A stretch of 64,000 nucleotides of DNA from Ischnura elegans (GCF_921293095.1 NC_060254.1:56900069-56964068), one strand, 5' to 3'; positions 45,815-58,344 are shown, numbered from the stretch's first letter. The notes: generated by a model from the letters alone, not told the origin. Numbers and translations are program-made.

Positions 45815-48800
45815 TATGAACCCTCGGCTGTGGCTCATGATGGAGAACTCTCCCGGAAAATTTTTGAAAATTTCATGCCCGGATAAATATTTTGACGCTA
45901 TTCTGGCTATGAAAAACTAGAAAAAAAGTTAATGAAAAATAGCAATTCCGCAAGAAAAAATACAGTGAAAAATATCTTTAAAAATTCAAAATGTTTTATT
46001 GTTCTATCATCTGTTTAGTGAATTTATTCACTGCCGCAGCACTGAAATCTAAATTTTTTATAAAATACCTTTGCAATGAGTATGCATACAGTAAAAATCA
46101 ACTAATGAAAATGTAGAGTTTAATAATAAAAAAATTGTGGTTCAACTAATCTGAGTATTTTTTTATTAAACCTTCCATATACGCTTCACGATGAATGCTA
46201 GCGTTGTGGGGACCCTCAAAGCTTGGGACCCTCGGCGATTGCCGACCAACTGACCTGCCCAGACCGCCCACGTGCACATGTTGCCTACCTTCAAACACAA
46301 CCCCACCATTACAATAAAACTTATCGACATAAAATACTAAATGTCGTTTGTAGTCAGACGTTACAGCACCGAGCGAGTTCATAGGAATCCATAGCGTCGA
46401 GCAGATTACCGCTAAAATCAGAGCTTCAGCCAAAAAGACTACTTAGAAGAGGCCCTGACGACTTGCAGTCGCGTATTCCCAGTGCGCAGATAAATTAGCG
46501 TCCACTCCTTACGGTCTTATTACTCGACGGTCACTTATTACTTGACGGTCTGCTACGCAGAGTCTTTCTTTAACCCATCAATACCAACCAATGTATCAAC
46601 ACAAAAGAACTTGTAGTACCACATTACAATAGAGTATACCTTCTAGAGACCGAATTAAGTTTTCTTTTGATATCGAGATAATGAATGAGGTAAGTTGAGT
46701 GTCTACGTCGTCGAGCGGCGGCGGCGTAATGGCTTCGGGGTGGCAAGTCAAAACTCCGCACCCGTCACACTGCACCTATAATATGCGGCTAGCAAATGAG
46801 ATCCGGCGCAGAAATATTTAATCCTGAACTATAAAAATCTCAAATGAAACCACTTCTTTTACAGAAACTAAGCTGAGAGTCACTCGCAAGTTACGCGCTT
46901 GGCTTATACTCACTCAGGAATGAAGATCAAATATCTTTCTGAGCATTTCGGAGAATTAGCTAATTATGAAGTGATGTTACAGACGTTATACTAATATACC
47001 AGATAACGAAAAATAATCGTGGTTTCCATTGAAAAACCTTAGTTTCATCTACAGTTCCTCTTAGTACCTTAGTAAAATCTATAGAACCAGGACAAACATA
47101 AACGATAATAATATGAGAGATATTTTGCAGGAAAGGCAGATGTAGGAATTCGTTATTCCTCCTTTGTTCTGAGTAATATATTTCATGAAGTTGGTTGTTG
47201 AAGTGAAAAAATTTAAATACAACAAATTTTGATCGTGTTGTTAACAAATTTTACAAGGAATGCCGAATTGAGAATTTCTACAGCAACAAGTACTTGTATA
47301 CATGCTTGGTAGAACTCAGTTTGGCAGAAATCACTCCAACAGACGCCACTTTTTAACAGCTGGTTCATCAAAACCTTCATGTACAAGTCTAACCCACAAA
47401 AATTTACATTTAAATATTAATTACGCGGCTAACTGTTATTTTATCTTCTTGTTCACGGGATAAAATATGAAGTAATCGTTTCAAATGAATGCGATAGATA
47501 TCAATTGGGTATTAATATATTTTTGGTCCCTTTTTCATCCCAATGTTCAAATTATAATGTGGTGCGATCACGCATTCACCAGAAGCAATTCTTTCATATT
47601 TTCACTGAGGAGAAAGAAGATCAAATAACGTCTGATCAGATTTCGGGCCGCTGAAATATTTCCGGCAGGCGATGACCGTTGGACAATTCTTCACTTTCAT
47701 TACTGACCGCAGCATCAAAATTGAATTCTCAAAATAGTGAATTGCCGTAGAATTAGATGGTTCCCCGGCGGGTTGCGCTGGACACGGATCGGGTTTCCTG
47801 CGGATGGCTTTACATTCTGTACGGTTCATTACAATAAGTTAACAACGCAATCGGTCAGTGCTCTGCATGAGAATTTTCATTATGACGAGGATATGAGTCC
47901 ATGAAAAAAGTTAAGAACACAACAAATTTCCATTCCTTTGTTAACAAATGTTTTCAAAGGATGTTGTATAGATAAGTTCTACCAATAAATATCCGCATGA
48001 GGAGAATCGTTCTAAAACGGTGACACTAGGGCCGTTTTTCTTAATGTGGGAATCACATCTTAAAAAGTTTCATTACTACGAGAAATATTCTGGGAAAGTA
48101 CCTGTAATTGAATAGCTGCAATCCATGGGAGGAGAAGAACCATAATTGATAGGCATAAATATCTTGTTTATAGCGAGGGACGCTTAGAATTCTGAATTTG
48201 ATTCTGTCCGCTTCCTCAAAGACGAACGTCAGCTTTACTCTGAACGAAAAAGGTTTTCCTCGACCAAAACTCCAAGACAAGAAAAGACATGGCTCAAAAT
48301 AATCTATAAAATACTGTTTGATATGAAAACTAAAAGTTTTTGAGTTGGCAACTTAATCCACTGTCAGCTGGCTACAGAAAACTTGGCGTTGGAACTTCTA
48401 TTATTATCGAATAAAAGCAGATTTCAATAATGGAACGAGAACCGATGCTTAATGAGAGCATCTCATAGATGATTGACCACTCCACTAAATTCACGATTTC
48501 TTCACCGATTCATGAAAAACATTAATATTTGCGATTTCCATGCTCATTTAACTCCATCAATACACTAAGGAGAAGTTGATACATACGCTAGTATCTTCAG
48601 ATTAAGTAAAACTTACATAAGGTGCAATTTCTAGATTCGGGAGATAGATTTCAAGGCGGAATACATTTGCTTGTTCCAATCGTTTATTACCAACAAAATA
48701 TGAATTGTGAATAGCGGCTACTGGAGAGTTAACCACTGTTAAATACGGCGCAAATATGCAAATGCACCTATAGTAAAAACTCTCATATTTACAATTATTT

Positions 48801-49115
48801 TTACTCACAATTTCCTTCCTAAACGTAAATTATCGCACAAAAGTGCAACTAAATATTTCCAAAGCTCTTATTATTTCATTATTTACCTAGTAATTAAATA
48901 GTTTTTTCCTGAAACATAACTAGTAAATCTGCAGGATTATATTTGATTACGTGACCCTACATCACGGGTAAAGAACAAGAAATAATGTAGGCACGTAAAC
49001 AAGATCAGAAATACTCATACTTCGGGCAGTCTTACGGAGAGAGTTGACGTAACAATATTAAATTCCGAAATTAATGAATTTAAAGGCATTATGGTGAAAT
49101 TTTTCCCAATAAGTA
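45815..49115. other. AT-rich intergenic DNA
   Basis: No gene found. Weak direct similarity links 47205-47285 and 47915-47985 (TACAACAAATTTT/CACAACAAATTTC, GTTGTTAACAAATTTT/TTTGTTAACAAATGTT). The minus ORF at 46146-46433 begins at TTG, not ATG, and shows no domain. Confidence 0.4.
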
Positions 49116-49116
49116 A

Positions 49117-49961
49117 ACTTCCAGTAATCCGGCGTTTCAGACAATCAGGCCACTTTTACGCACCGTAGTGCACCAAGACGCGCTTAGCTCTATGTTGCCA
49201 TGAGACGATCTTCGGCTTGTCCACAATTAAGCTGCTGTACGACGAAAACTGCATTGTTGAAGATGACGGAAATGTAGTTATAAAAAATGAAATAAAACGT
49301 ACTATAAAGAGATCTCCCTCCATATAATCATTACTGTAAAAATAACCATAATAGAAGATATAAATAAATCGATCCCTATAAGTATGAAAGATATGTACTC
49401 AAATTAAAAATTTATGACCACATTAGATGAATTCATCATTTAAACCAGCATGAGTTGCCTAAAAGCGTTGACCAAGCTGTATACCCCGCAGATACGAGAT
49501 ACTAAAGGGAGCAGACTTATGTCCTTACAGAGGAATTGCCGAGTGAGGGAAGAGGCGATAAAATTTATAATAATATGCAACAATAAAATTTAGAATGAGA
49601 ATAATGCTTATCCATCGCTTATCCACATCTTTGAAATGATGCATACCTCATGCAAAACTTATATTCTTTTGGCGATGGATTACTCGATTAAATCTTATGA
49701 TTTCGTCTTACAATTCTCTAAATAGGTACTGGTAGAGCCAGGATTTTCCTGTTTCTCTGTTTATCTAATTTGAAAATTTTGCCTCTAAATTTATTCAGAT
49801 AAATTTTTTATGCACGAGAAACAGGCAAATAACTACTATTTAAATTTTAAAAAAATTACAATGATGGGAAAATTTTTAAGCAAACAATCGATTTGCATTT
49901 CTCGATGCACGGCAATGCGTAAAAGTGGCCTGATTGTCTAAAACATAGGATTACTGGAAGT
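49117..49961. mobile_element. 845-bp element with about 50-bp terminal inverted repeats
   Basis: ACTTCCAGTAATCCGGCGTT, then CAGACAATCAGGCCACTTTT on the left are found inverted at the right (AAAAGTGGCCTGATTGTCTA, GGATTACTGGAAGT). The interior is AT-rich and has no transposase. I could not define a target duplication, so the superfamily is open. Confidence 0.7.
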
Positions 49962-49964
49962 GCA

Positions 49965-52900
49965 GGAGAGGGATACAATTGCATTTCGCCAGAATGCTTT
50001 TCAACATATTACCTACTATCGGAATTGAATATTATTGCGTCAACTCTCTACGTCACAACAAAAGAAGAAATACGACCGCTCGAGAGCGAAGTATTTGTCC
50101 TTGTAACTTCGAAGTGAAGGTGCTGAAAACCTTTATGGTAACTAAGGCTCTCTCAATCTCCCACTTACATCACATAGTACACATGGAATACCTTCCTTAG
50201 GAAACACATCAACGTTGTGTTAACGGCAAAATTATTGTCACACACCCAAAGACATTTGGGCTTTCCCTACACCCAGTGCAAAGCTATATGCAAAAAGTGC
50301 AATTGAATGTAACTGATAACTTCAGGTTTAACTTTGTAAAACCTTTCCAAAGGAAAATAGAAGAATAAAACTTGTATGGTTCACTTTTATATTTACATAG
50401 GCACGACTCGGATTTCTTTACATCGTTACCTGAAGATGAAACCATTTCACGAAACTCGGGTCGAGTAAATTTGTTTGAAGGAAGCAATGGTTGAACTTGG
50501 GACAAGGAACTAAAGGAAAATTTGGCTTTGGCTCGGCTTTTTGATTTCGAACCGCAGTTCTGTGTATTGACGTGAGGGGGTGTTCAAGTGGTTATCGATG
50601 ACCAGAGAAGTTTCCATTGATACCATCAGCGAGCATTTTCAGTGAAACTGATAAATTTTTATTCTTATGTTATCCATAGTTTTCAATTAAAAATCATCAT
50701 TATAATTATTATACAAAAAAATAGAACACCTCGGAAGACAAAAATATAACCGCAAGAGTAAGAATTTAAGGGTATTGATTCCTGTACAAGCATGGAAACG
50801 TGCAATTTGAAAAATAATTGCTGCCATGGAGGAAAAATAGACGCCAGATCCTAAATCACAATAAATAAATCATTTTGGGGATCTGTACAGGATGGCAGCT
50901 ATGGAAACTTCTCATGTCAGCGGTATCCACTAGAGAACCCCCTCGCAGCAAATCAGAGCACCGCGATTCCAACTCGAAAGAATGCTGACCGAAAGCCAAA
51001 TTTTCCGTTATTAGCGGCGCGTCCTAAGGTCTGCCATGGATTTAACCAGAATTTATTCAACTTTTTCCTCAAATTAAACCATTTTATGCTCCCAAGACAC
51101 AGATTGTTTTAGCCAATACCTAGATTTATATCGGTAGATTTTCTGAAAATGTGTAAATAACAAAATTACATCTGAGGTTTCCGCGGCGTTTCTCCACGTT
51201 TGTTCGGACGTTCCTAACCAATGACCTGAAGACGCCAGAAAGATAGAGAAACTTTCGTCGCCTGTAGACAAGACTTCACGGAGGAACGTCTAAAAGCCGT
51301 TTCCAGTGTGTTTAAATAATAGTCGTCCCACAAGATGTTACAACGTAGACAGTTTTTAACGAAATTGTAATATATATTATTTATTCCGGTAAAAAGAGTG
51401 ACTCCCACCTCTGAGCAAAATTATCAACGCCGTTACGTTACTTACCGACAAAACGTTACGACGAAGAGAGCATTAAAATAATTTCTAAATAAGATTTATG
51501 CGATAAAAAGGAAAGAAGTGTTTTTGTTATCAAGTTGGGTAACATAACGACGTCATTAATTTAGGCTAGGTTTTTTTTCGAATTGGGACCACTGTGCGGA
51601 GGTGGAATGCCTGCGGTGAGCTAACTATTAACAGAAGTTGGCACGCAGCGTGGCGCGGACGGAGAAGCGGTCTCTGTCCGCAGCGTGCCGGGCAGAAGGC
51701 CGAGAAGTCAGTGGGGGAAGCAGCCGGCCAACGCACAGTAGTGGTCGGAATTCCAGGTCAAAATTCAAGCAAATTTTATACAATTTTTAACCACTTTTTC
51801 AATTAATTATTCTAAGGAGAGATGGCATAAATCAAAATACGTAAGTAAACGTAGGTTTAGCGATAATTTCACTTTGGTTACTCAACCGTCATGCAAAAAA
51901 TTAAAATTTTACCATCGACTGGTAACCCCTATTTACACGGTAGATTTACTCGTACAAGATAACGTCTAAATGTATCGACGCGATAATAAACGCCAAAAAT
52001 CACCGTATAACCACCCAACTTGTGCAAATTCATAAACAGAAAATAGAACCTATTCTTATTTGATTCATGCATTCGTACATGTTCCGTTCCACCAAAATCG
52101 TTCATCAGATCAGACATAAATTCGTACGTGTTCATGTATCCGTTTGACAGCCCTGAATACACTGAGGGGACTACATTTGGATTCAAAAATATATTTACGG
52201 TGAATAATTGTAAATCTATTGTCACTTTAAATAGCTATGGGTCGGGACACTCGGCCAGCAATTATCCGTGGCTCGTGTTGGAATATTCTTGTCTTATCAA
52301 TGAAAGAGTACCTACGCATTAAATTGTTAGCGAAATATCCCATAAACATTACAAAAAAACAATTATATCCGTGGGATGTGAGTGCAATGCAGGGCAATAA
52401 GCATAAATCAAATCAGATGTGTGAGGAAATCAATTTTTCCTGCCAATTTAATTTTCTAACTCTGCATTGCAAATTGAAATTAACGCACAATTATTCCCGC
52501 TACATAAAAAACACAAAAATTGGCAGCAATAGGGACGTTTAACTTAATCTAATTCAAGTGGTTTAAACCTTATGAGAAGATTGGATTAATTACAGTGTAA
52601 ACGGGTCGGTAATCGCTGGAGGAAATGTCTGTAATATAAGCATTTCCGAGGCTGGATTTGATTCTCAAAGTAGAAAAATCTATTTGTTTACATTGACTAG
52701 TGAAGAAAAAGAGTGACTCCGGCCAATGTGCGACATCACGACGCATAAATTACGCTTTGAAATTATAGACCACAGCGAATACTTGATGCACTGGTTAAGT
52801 AAAGTCTGGCACGCAATTCTCTCTGATAAAAAGGGATAAATCCAAATACAGTGCGACGAAATTGACCGATGTTATATAATCCCTGTGAACCGCATCTGAT

Positions 52901-53190
52901 ACTTGAAACATAAGGAAAATTCTTCACTTCTGGGTGCAACCAAGGATCGCGTCAATTTTAATTTTCTACTTCGAATAGTTGTAATGAATTGCTCAGGCGT
53001 AAAGCTTCTTCGGACCGCAAAATATATATTTTTTAACTTAATTTATTGGATTCAAATAAAAATCCGCCTCTCATATAAATGAAAATTTGGGCTCGGACCG
53101 TGAGACGCACAGATAATACCCACTGACATCGATCACTAATAATTGATGACTACACCAGAGAGTAGCTTGATCATTAGGCATTGATATTTA
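49965..53190. other. AT-rich intergenic DNA
   Basis: There are no recognisable exons, repeats or transposon ends. A short GC-rich patch at 51590-51760 has an ORF without motifs. Confidence 0.4.
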
Positions 53191-53194
53191 TATA

Positions 53195-53236
53195 TCAATA
53201 ACAATATATATAACAATATATATATATATATATATG
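53195..53236. repeat. (TA)n microsatellite
   Basis: TATATATA-rich run interrupted by AACA, ending in an uninterrupted stretch at 53214-53235. Confidence 0.85.
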
Positions 53237-53239
53237 ATT

Positions 53240-53850
53240 CGTTCCTTAAAACTGGTGGAGCAATATTCAAAGGAATTATTTTATCTAGAATATTTTAATA
53301 AATCTACGAGTGACTTGTTTGTGAAATTCCGTCTCACTTGCCTCGCTAATTTGAAGTTAAGTCTATAGAGAAATACTGAAACACTTTCTTTTAATTCCTT
53401 GTGCTCACTTTTAAGAGGATAGCTTCGGAGTAACATACCTTTGCGAAAGAATGGGGGTTGGGCAGTTTCTAGGAGACGTAAAGTTACTACGACAACAAAC
53501 CGAGTGTAATACTGTCCGGTGTCGTCTCCTAAAGCCGGTCATGACAACGTCGCTGATAGTCCTGCATCACTCAATGCATCTTTTTAATGTATTTGATAAT
53601 GAGACAGTAGAATGCATGTGGAAACTTTGTCACGAACTTCGGTCGCGAAACGTGGAGCGAATAGGTACTCTCAACCACTTCTCAATCACCTATATCGATT
53701 CTAACTGTGTGGAATGAATAAACCTATTATACTCTGGTGGTTGTTCGAAGGAAATTCTCTTAGCACTCCAAAATTTGAAGAATCGTCACTAATTTGGAAG
53801 CAAGATTGGGCCGAATTCGAAATAAAAATGCAAGCAATTTTAACAAGAGT
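53240..53850. other. Intergenic DNA downstream of FoxB
   Basis: An ATG-initiated 88-residue plus frame (53451-53717) has no recognisable domain and is probably chance. Confidence 0.4.
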
Positions 53851-53854
53851 ACTA

Positions 53855-53860
53855 TTTATT
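53855..53860 (-). terminator. Candidate polyadenylation signal for FoxB
   Basis: AATAAA on the minus strand about 680 bp past the FoxB stop. It would give a 3' UTR of ordinary length. Its use is inferred from position only. Confidence 0.35.
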
Positions 53861-54535
53861 CATAGCTTCTAAAAAATCAAGAGGCAATGAACAACTTATT
53901 TTTACACTTCAATATTGTCACGATCCTATTGCACACCATTAGGATCTAAATAATCAAACAAATAAAAAAATCACACTTTTTTTACAGTCTCTCTCTCTAC
54001 TAAGTTACACGAGCAAATTGAACAGATTAAATCAGTCAAATGAACTTAGCAAACAGCAAGTTATGTACTTTGAGCCACAAACTTATTGAAGCGATCTTTT
54101 TCTCTGGCAGAAAGCCGCTAAAATCGCGAGAATTAAGTCCACGCACATTGCGGCCGAGCGTACTTGAAATTGACCGATTTAAGTAGTGTTTATGGCCGCG
54201 TAAAAAGGGAATGGATAGGAAGGACCTCACAAACAATGCTTTGAAGATGCGTCCGTAAGCGCACTTTTTTTTGGCCTTCACAGAGAGTCTCGTCTCTACT
54301 AATAAGCACACTTTTCTCCGTCGAAGGACGCATAAAAAAAAGTCAGAGGCGGCACGCGTATAGTACCTACGTCCTTCGAACCAGAGTGAACACGGTCGCG
54401 GCGACTTTTAGGGGGATTTTGGAACGACAACACTTACATCATGCATACATCATCACACTTAGCACTGTTGGCACTGTTCGGAGGCGGCGTGGGACGGCGT
54501 CACCTGGGCTGGGCCCACGCCGGCCCCCTGGGCTG

Positions 54536-55369
54536 TCAAACGGCGCGGAGCGTCGGGCTGAACCGGAAGAGGTGCGGCGAGGGTATGATGGGTGCGGGGT
54601 GCGGCAGACCCAGCAGCACCCGGTGGTGGTCCATCAAAGCCTGCTGCTGTTGCTGGTGCGGGTGCAGGTGGTGGTGCAGATGATGGTGGTGATGCGGCGG
54701 CGGGTGCGGGAGGAGCAGGGGGTATATCGGGGGCGGGGGAGCGGCGAAGGGGACGAACGAGACCTCGGGGGCGGCGGGAGGCGCCGGGTTTCCCTCCTCG
54801 GGCGAGATCAGGCTCTCGATCGTGAAAGGCCTCTTGGGCCTGGGTGCCCCACCGGGCAGAACGGTCGTCGTTCCCGTCACCATGGTCACAGGCGGCGGGG
54901 GCGGTGGAGGCGGCGGCGGCGGGGGAGGCGGAGGAGACGCAGCGGGGGCCTGGTGCGGCGAGGGGGCGAAGAGGTATCGGTTCATGCTTGCAAGGGCCGC
55001 CAGCTCGTTCTCCAACCGGTCCTTGTCCGACTTCATCAACTTGAACCGCTTCCTTCGCCGCAGTAAGGAGCCGTTCTCGAACATGTCGATGGCCGCTGGG
55101 TGCAGAGCCCAGTAGGCGCCTTTACCAGGCCGGTCGGGTCTCCGGGGGATCTTGATGAAGCAGTCGTTGAAGGATAGGTTGTGACGCAGGGAGTTCTGCC
55201 ACCTCTGCGTGTTCTTGCGGTAGTAGGGGAAGCGGTCCGTGATGAATTTGTAGATGTCGGAGAGCGGCAGCATCTTCTCCGGGCTGCTCCAGATGGCCAT
55301 CGCCGTCAGGGAGATGTACGAGTACGGAGGCTTCTGGTCGCCGTACGACTCCCGGCTCGGCCGGGGCAT
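54536..55369 (-). CDS. FoxB: Forkhead transcription factor, FoxB class, single exon
   Basis: A 277-residue nuclear DNA-binding protein, complete on one exon. ATG at 55367-55369 gives [20 protein letters not shown]; the MPRP--SYGDQ leader is characteristic of FoxB (Drosophila fd4/fd5, also called fd96Ca/fd96Cb). The forkhead domain spans about residues 13-110. Recognition helix 3 is [19 protein letters not shown] (53-71) and the basic wing end is LRRRKRFK (103-110). PFTIESLI (181-188) resembles an eh1 motif that binds the Groucho corepressor. Low-complexity tracts follow: 15 prolines (146-160), a His-rich stretch (about 222-237) and five Gln (239-243). Known FoxB genes pattern the embryonic nerve cord and ectoderm; a similar role here is inference. 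Residue 27 is Trp where FoxB proteins usually have Gln or His. No second FoxB lies in the window, unlike the paired Drosophila genes. Confidence 0.93.
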   Translation of the reverse strand: MPRPSRESYGDQKPPYSYISLTAMAIWSSPEKMLPLSDIYKFITDRFPYYRKNTQRWQNSLRHNLSFNDCFIKIPRRPDRPGKGAYWALHPAAIDMFENGSLLRRRKRFKLMKSDKDRLENELAALASMNRYLFAPSPHQAPAASPPPPPPPPPPPPPPPVTMVTGTTTVLPGGAPRPKRPFTIESLISPEEGNPAPPAAPEVSFVPFAAPPPPIYPLLLPHPPPHHHHHLHHHLHPHQQQQQALMDHHRVLLGLPHPAPIIPSPHLFRFSPTLRAV

Positions 55370-55724
55370 GGCGGCGCACGGCTTTGCCTAGGGCACTTCA
55401 GTTCCAACGGGCACTCACAAGGTCCGAAAGGTAGTCGCAGGAACGGAGTCCACACCAGAGAACGACCACTTAGCAGCGGAGGACATCAACGGAGTCCACT
55501 GCGGTCCACCCGACGGAGCGGCATCGCTCCAAACGAACTCTTCCGTTGTCAACAAGGCGAACAACGGTGGTAAACAAGGCAGTTGTGCACACACAAGGAC
55601 AAGGAGAAGACAACAACGGTGAAGGAAGGACTTCCTTGAAGCGCACAACCGACGTGTTGCCTCCAAGCTTTCTTTCTCTCGACTGACGAGAGCCTCTAGG
55701 GGGTGGCGGTGACCTTCCCCTCCG

Positions 55725-55840
55725 AAACCTTCTCCTTTCGCCACGCCCCCACGCCTTTAAAAGTCCCGCCCCCGGCAAGATGGCGGGCCAATCGCGCGCG
55801 CCCCCTGACGTCATGCGCCTCGCCCTCTCCCATTGGCCTC
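55725..55840 (-). promoter_or_regulatory. Candidate FoxB core promoter
   Basis: On the minus strand, from upstream to downstream, there is CCAAT (55832-55836), a full CRE palindrome TGACGTCA (55806-55813), a YY1-like CAAGATGGCGG on the plus strand (55776-55786), GGGCGGG boxes at about 55766-55773, and TATA-like CTTTTAAAGG (55754-55763). A start about 30 bp on, near 55725, would leave a 5' UTR of about 355 nt. All of this is motif-based inference. Confidence 0.45.
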
Positions 55841-55849
55841 CCCGCTCCG

Positions 55850-56450
55850 TTAAGCAGCTAGTGACGGAGGGGGGGACGATCTGCTTGCGCGGAAAATTGA
55901 TTTCATGCGCCTCCCCAGCGCATATGTATATTGCGTGGATAACAACGCTCTGCTCATTGGAATGTGGACGACAGACTCCATAAATCGAGGCGGGAATTAA
56001 TTTGGCCGAGTTCCACTTCCATAGCCGTCCCTCTCCCCACCCCCTAAACCACCGATCTTCTCAAAGCGCCCGAAACGACGATGGCAGTTTAATTAAGTGA
56101 AGCACATCTCCGCATTGGATTGGAGGGGGGTTTGGGGGGCTTTTCAAATGGAACTCCCCCCCCCCCCACCAAGTCCTCTTCCAGCCCGTGATTAACGACA
56201 CGAGGGCCGCACATAACGAGGCTGTCGCTTGTAATATCGCCGCGGCGATTGCTTTGGAAACACCAATCGCCTCGCTTTGTTGTCGTGTTTTGCCACCAGC
56301 GGACATGTATATGCGCGCGTCCATTCTAAAGACTAACTGCAGCCGAGGGGCGCGTTTCACCTTCCACACCCTCGCAACCGCGCGCAATCCACGCACAGCA
56401 AACGACGACGACGCCAACTGGTGACAACAAATGGACACTGGAAAGTTGCC
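55850..56450. promoter_or_regulatory. GC-richer upstream flank of FoxB, candidate enhancer
   Basis: Non-repetitive sequence with homeodomain-like sites (GTTTAATTAAGTG at 56087-56099), the palindrome ATCGCCGCGGCGAT (56237-56250) and long C runs at 56157-56168. It has no coding content in any frame that I would trust. Confidence 0.3.
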
Positions 56451-56679
56451 TCGTTCATCAACTTTTATTTCGTGTCAATTATTATATTTTAAATGTTAAA
56501 AACTGTGATATTTTTTTACTCTTTTCCTATCTACGAAGCAAGTGGTAGTGCCACCGAAAATTTAGTCGTTTGAGTTTATTGTACCTTTCATTGTCTTCTA
56601 TACTGTCTTACCAAACCTCGGATATGCTCAACTGATTCAGGCGTTCTATAGTGAAAGTTGGTCATATTGACATGAAACG

Positions 56680-56799
56680 GGTTTGTACTTTTCCACAAGT
56701 ATTTAATACGTACGCTGCGTTTCGGCTCACAGTGCCATTCTCTGGTACAAGACCGAAACGCGTTGGACGCATTAAATACTTGTGGAAAAGTGCAAATTC
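56680..56799. mobile_element. Snapback element 6
   Basis: TTTGTACTTTTCCACAAGTA continuing to GTTTCGGCT on the left is inverted on the right as CCGAAACGC to CTTGTGGAAAAGTGCAAA. Read on the minus strand the left arm has ATGGCACTGTGAGCCGAAAC: GGC and GCC can pair directly before GAAAC. The tail resembles those of the elements at 44104 and 28195. Confidence 0.7.
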
Positions 56800-57154
56800 A
56801 TTTAATTTCAATACAACCTAGGTTATATTTGTATTATTAATGTTTAAGTATTCTACCAATTAATGTACGTTTAATGAATATTTTAAAATTACTCCGTCAG
56901 TCTCACCACCCTTACTGATGCAGATGGAAAGATACATAACTGGTTAATAAAACGAAGCGGATAAAAATCTATTTAATGGCACAAAAGTACCTACTAATTA
57001 TAATGAGCATAGGCCCACTGTTAAAGAATCCTACCGATTGAGGTAGGGTTGCATGAAATATTTAGGAGGTATTCTGTCAGTCACATCTACCTTCATGGAC
57101 TCTTCCATTCACAATAACGCTTACTCCTTTTCATTTTATCCAATAACCAGCCGC

Positions 57155-57282
57155 ATGGATACGTTGCCCCCATTCAGGGTATGATTGTTCGTGCACGAGT
57201 AATTATTGAATTAGTTTGACATCCCGACGTAAAATGGCCAATGTGTGCTGTATTCGGTGGCATGAGAATAAATAAAATGAAA
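57155..57282 (+). mobile_element. SINE body and tail fragment
   Basis: CATTCAGGGTATGATTGTTC, then CCCGACGTAAAATGGCCAAT, GTGCTGTATTCGGTGGCA and AATAAATAAAAT follow the same order as the 3' part of the SINE at 32452. The tRNA-like head is missing. Confidence 0.6.
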
Positions 57283-57289
57283 AGTTGAT

Positions 57290-58340
57290 GTCGCCAGTAT
57301 CATTCGCCAGGACGAGTCTTTGACGCCGATTGCAAAGGAAGATTGGATAAAATGCGTTGAGCATGCTGAGAAAATTCAGGAAGAAGACTTAGTATAAAAA
57401 GAAATGTTTTCGTGATGAAGAGCCCCATGTTTGCGTATAAGCTCTTCAAGAGGGTCCGAATTGAAGACTGACACATTGTTGAGCCACTTCTTCTTGCGTT
57501 TCATGTCCAAAATCACTTCAAGTAATAAAAAAGTCCACAAAACGACCATATGTTGGTGATATTTACTAAGTTATCGAAGTTTAGTTTTAAATCGATATAG
57601 ATAGGTTAGTATATCAACCACGTTTTGAATGTGAAAATTGACAAATATAAAGCAAAGAAAGTATAGAGTAATTTTCACGCAAATTGACTACAAACTTCAG
57701 GGTCGATTCAATAGTATCGAATGGGACACAATCGATATTTATCTAAAAGTACACGATGTATTTCGGGTAATGCCAATGGCTTTCTTGCCTCGCACCATTT
57801 TCTGTACGTTCTCAAAATTTGAAATCGAAATCAACGCGGTTATTGGCGCACATCGAAAGGCAAATGAACGAAATAAGGATCGATCAATATCGAGAAGGAA
57901 ATTGGTGGATTCGACCGTGTTCACCAATTTCTCAAATGTCTACTAAATGTTTATTACTCTTTGTTATAAATTTAAAACTAAATTGCTATTAGTTTCATCA
58001 TCATTTACCATAAATCATTGGATTTATAAGCGAACGATCTTTTTTCAGGGAAAACAAAATTTATACGCTTCGAAATTGAGCCCACCTACATATGAGCCTT
58101 CTACAATCCGGGATGGTGAATTGTATGACGAACGTTCCATGCTCAGTAACGGATACAGAAAAAACTAAAGGAGTGGCGAAAAAGATACGTTGAGCTACCT
58201 ATACTTTTATCGTAATGAAAAAATAATCAAGTAAAATGCAAAATTTAAGATAATTTTATTGAAACCGAGTTTGCGGATATACAAGAAGATGCTATCTTAT
58301 GATATACTTTATAAAAAGTTACAATTGTGGTTCTGAAATG
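57290..58340. other. AT-rich intergenic DNA
   Basis: No feature. The plus ORF at 57638-57946 starts at TTG and has no domain. Confidence 0.4.
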
Positions 58341-58344
58341 TTCG

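Larger units (their letters stand above)
54440..55870. other. GC-rich, CpG-containing island covering FoxB
   Basis: The gene and its 5' flank are strongly GC-rich with many CpGs, in contrast to the AT-rich DNA on both sides. This explains the many open antisense frames here. Confidence 0.75.

Noticed and set aside
46146..46433. 95-residue minus frame with a signal-peptide-like start
   Set aside because: Its first codon is TTG, the reading frame has no conserved domain, and no neighbouring exon supports it.
47205..47985. Possible repeat pair (about 80 bp each)
   Set aside because: The similarity is weak and AT-rich, and not distinguishable by eye from chance.
53451..53717. 88-residue ATG-initiated ORF
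   Set aside because: No motif, no neighbours and no sign of a transcript; treated as chance.
54036..54311. 91-residue minus ORF just past FoxB
   Set aside because: It lies in the likely FoxB 3' UTR and shows no domain.
54386..55066. 226-residue plus-strand ORF and other frames over FoxB
   Set aside because: They are antisense or off-frame readings of the GC-rich FoxB coding sequence, with Gly/Arg-rich low-complexity products and no domain.
55415..55814. Minus-strand ORFs upstream of FoxB
   Set aside because: They lie in the presumed promoter and 5' UTR, overlap each other in different frames and have no recognisable motif.
57638..57946. 102-residue plus ORF
   Set aside because: It begins with TTG and has no recognisable domain; probably chance.
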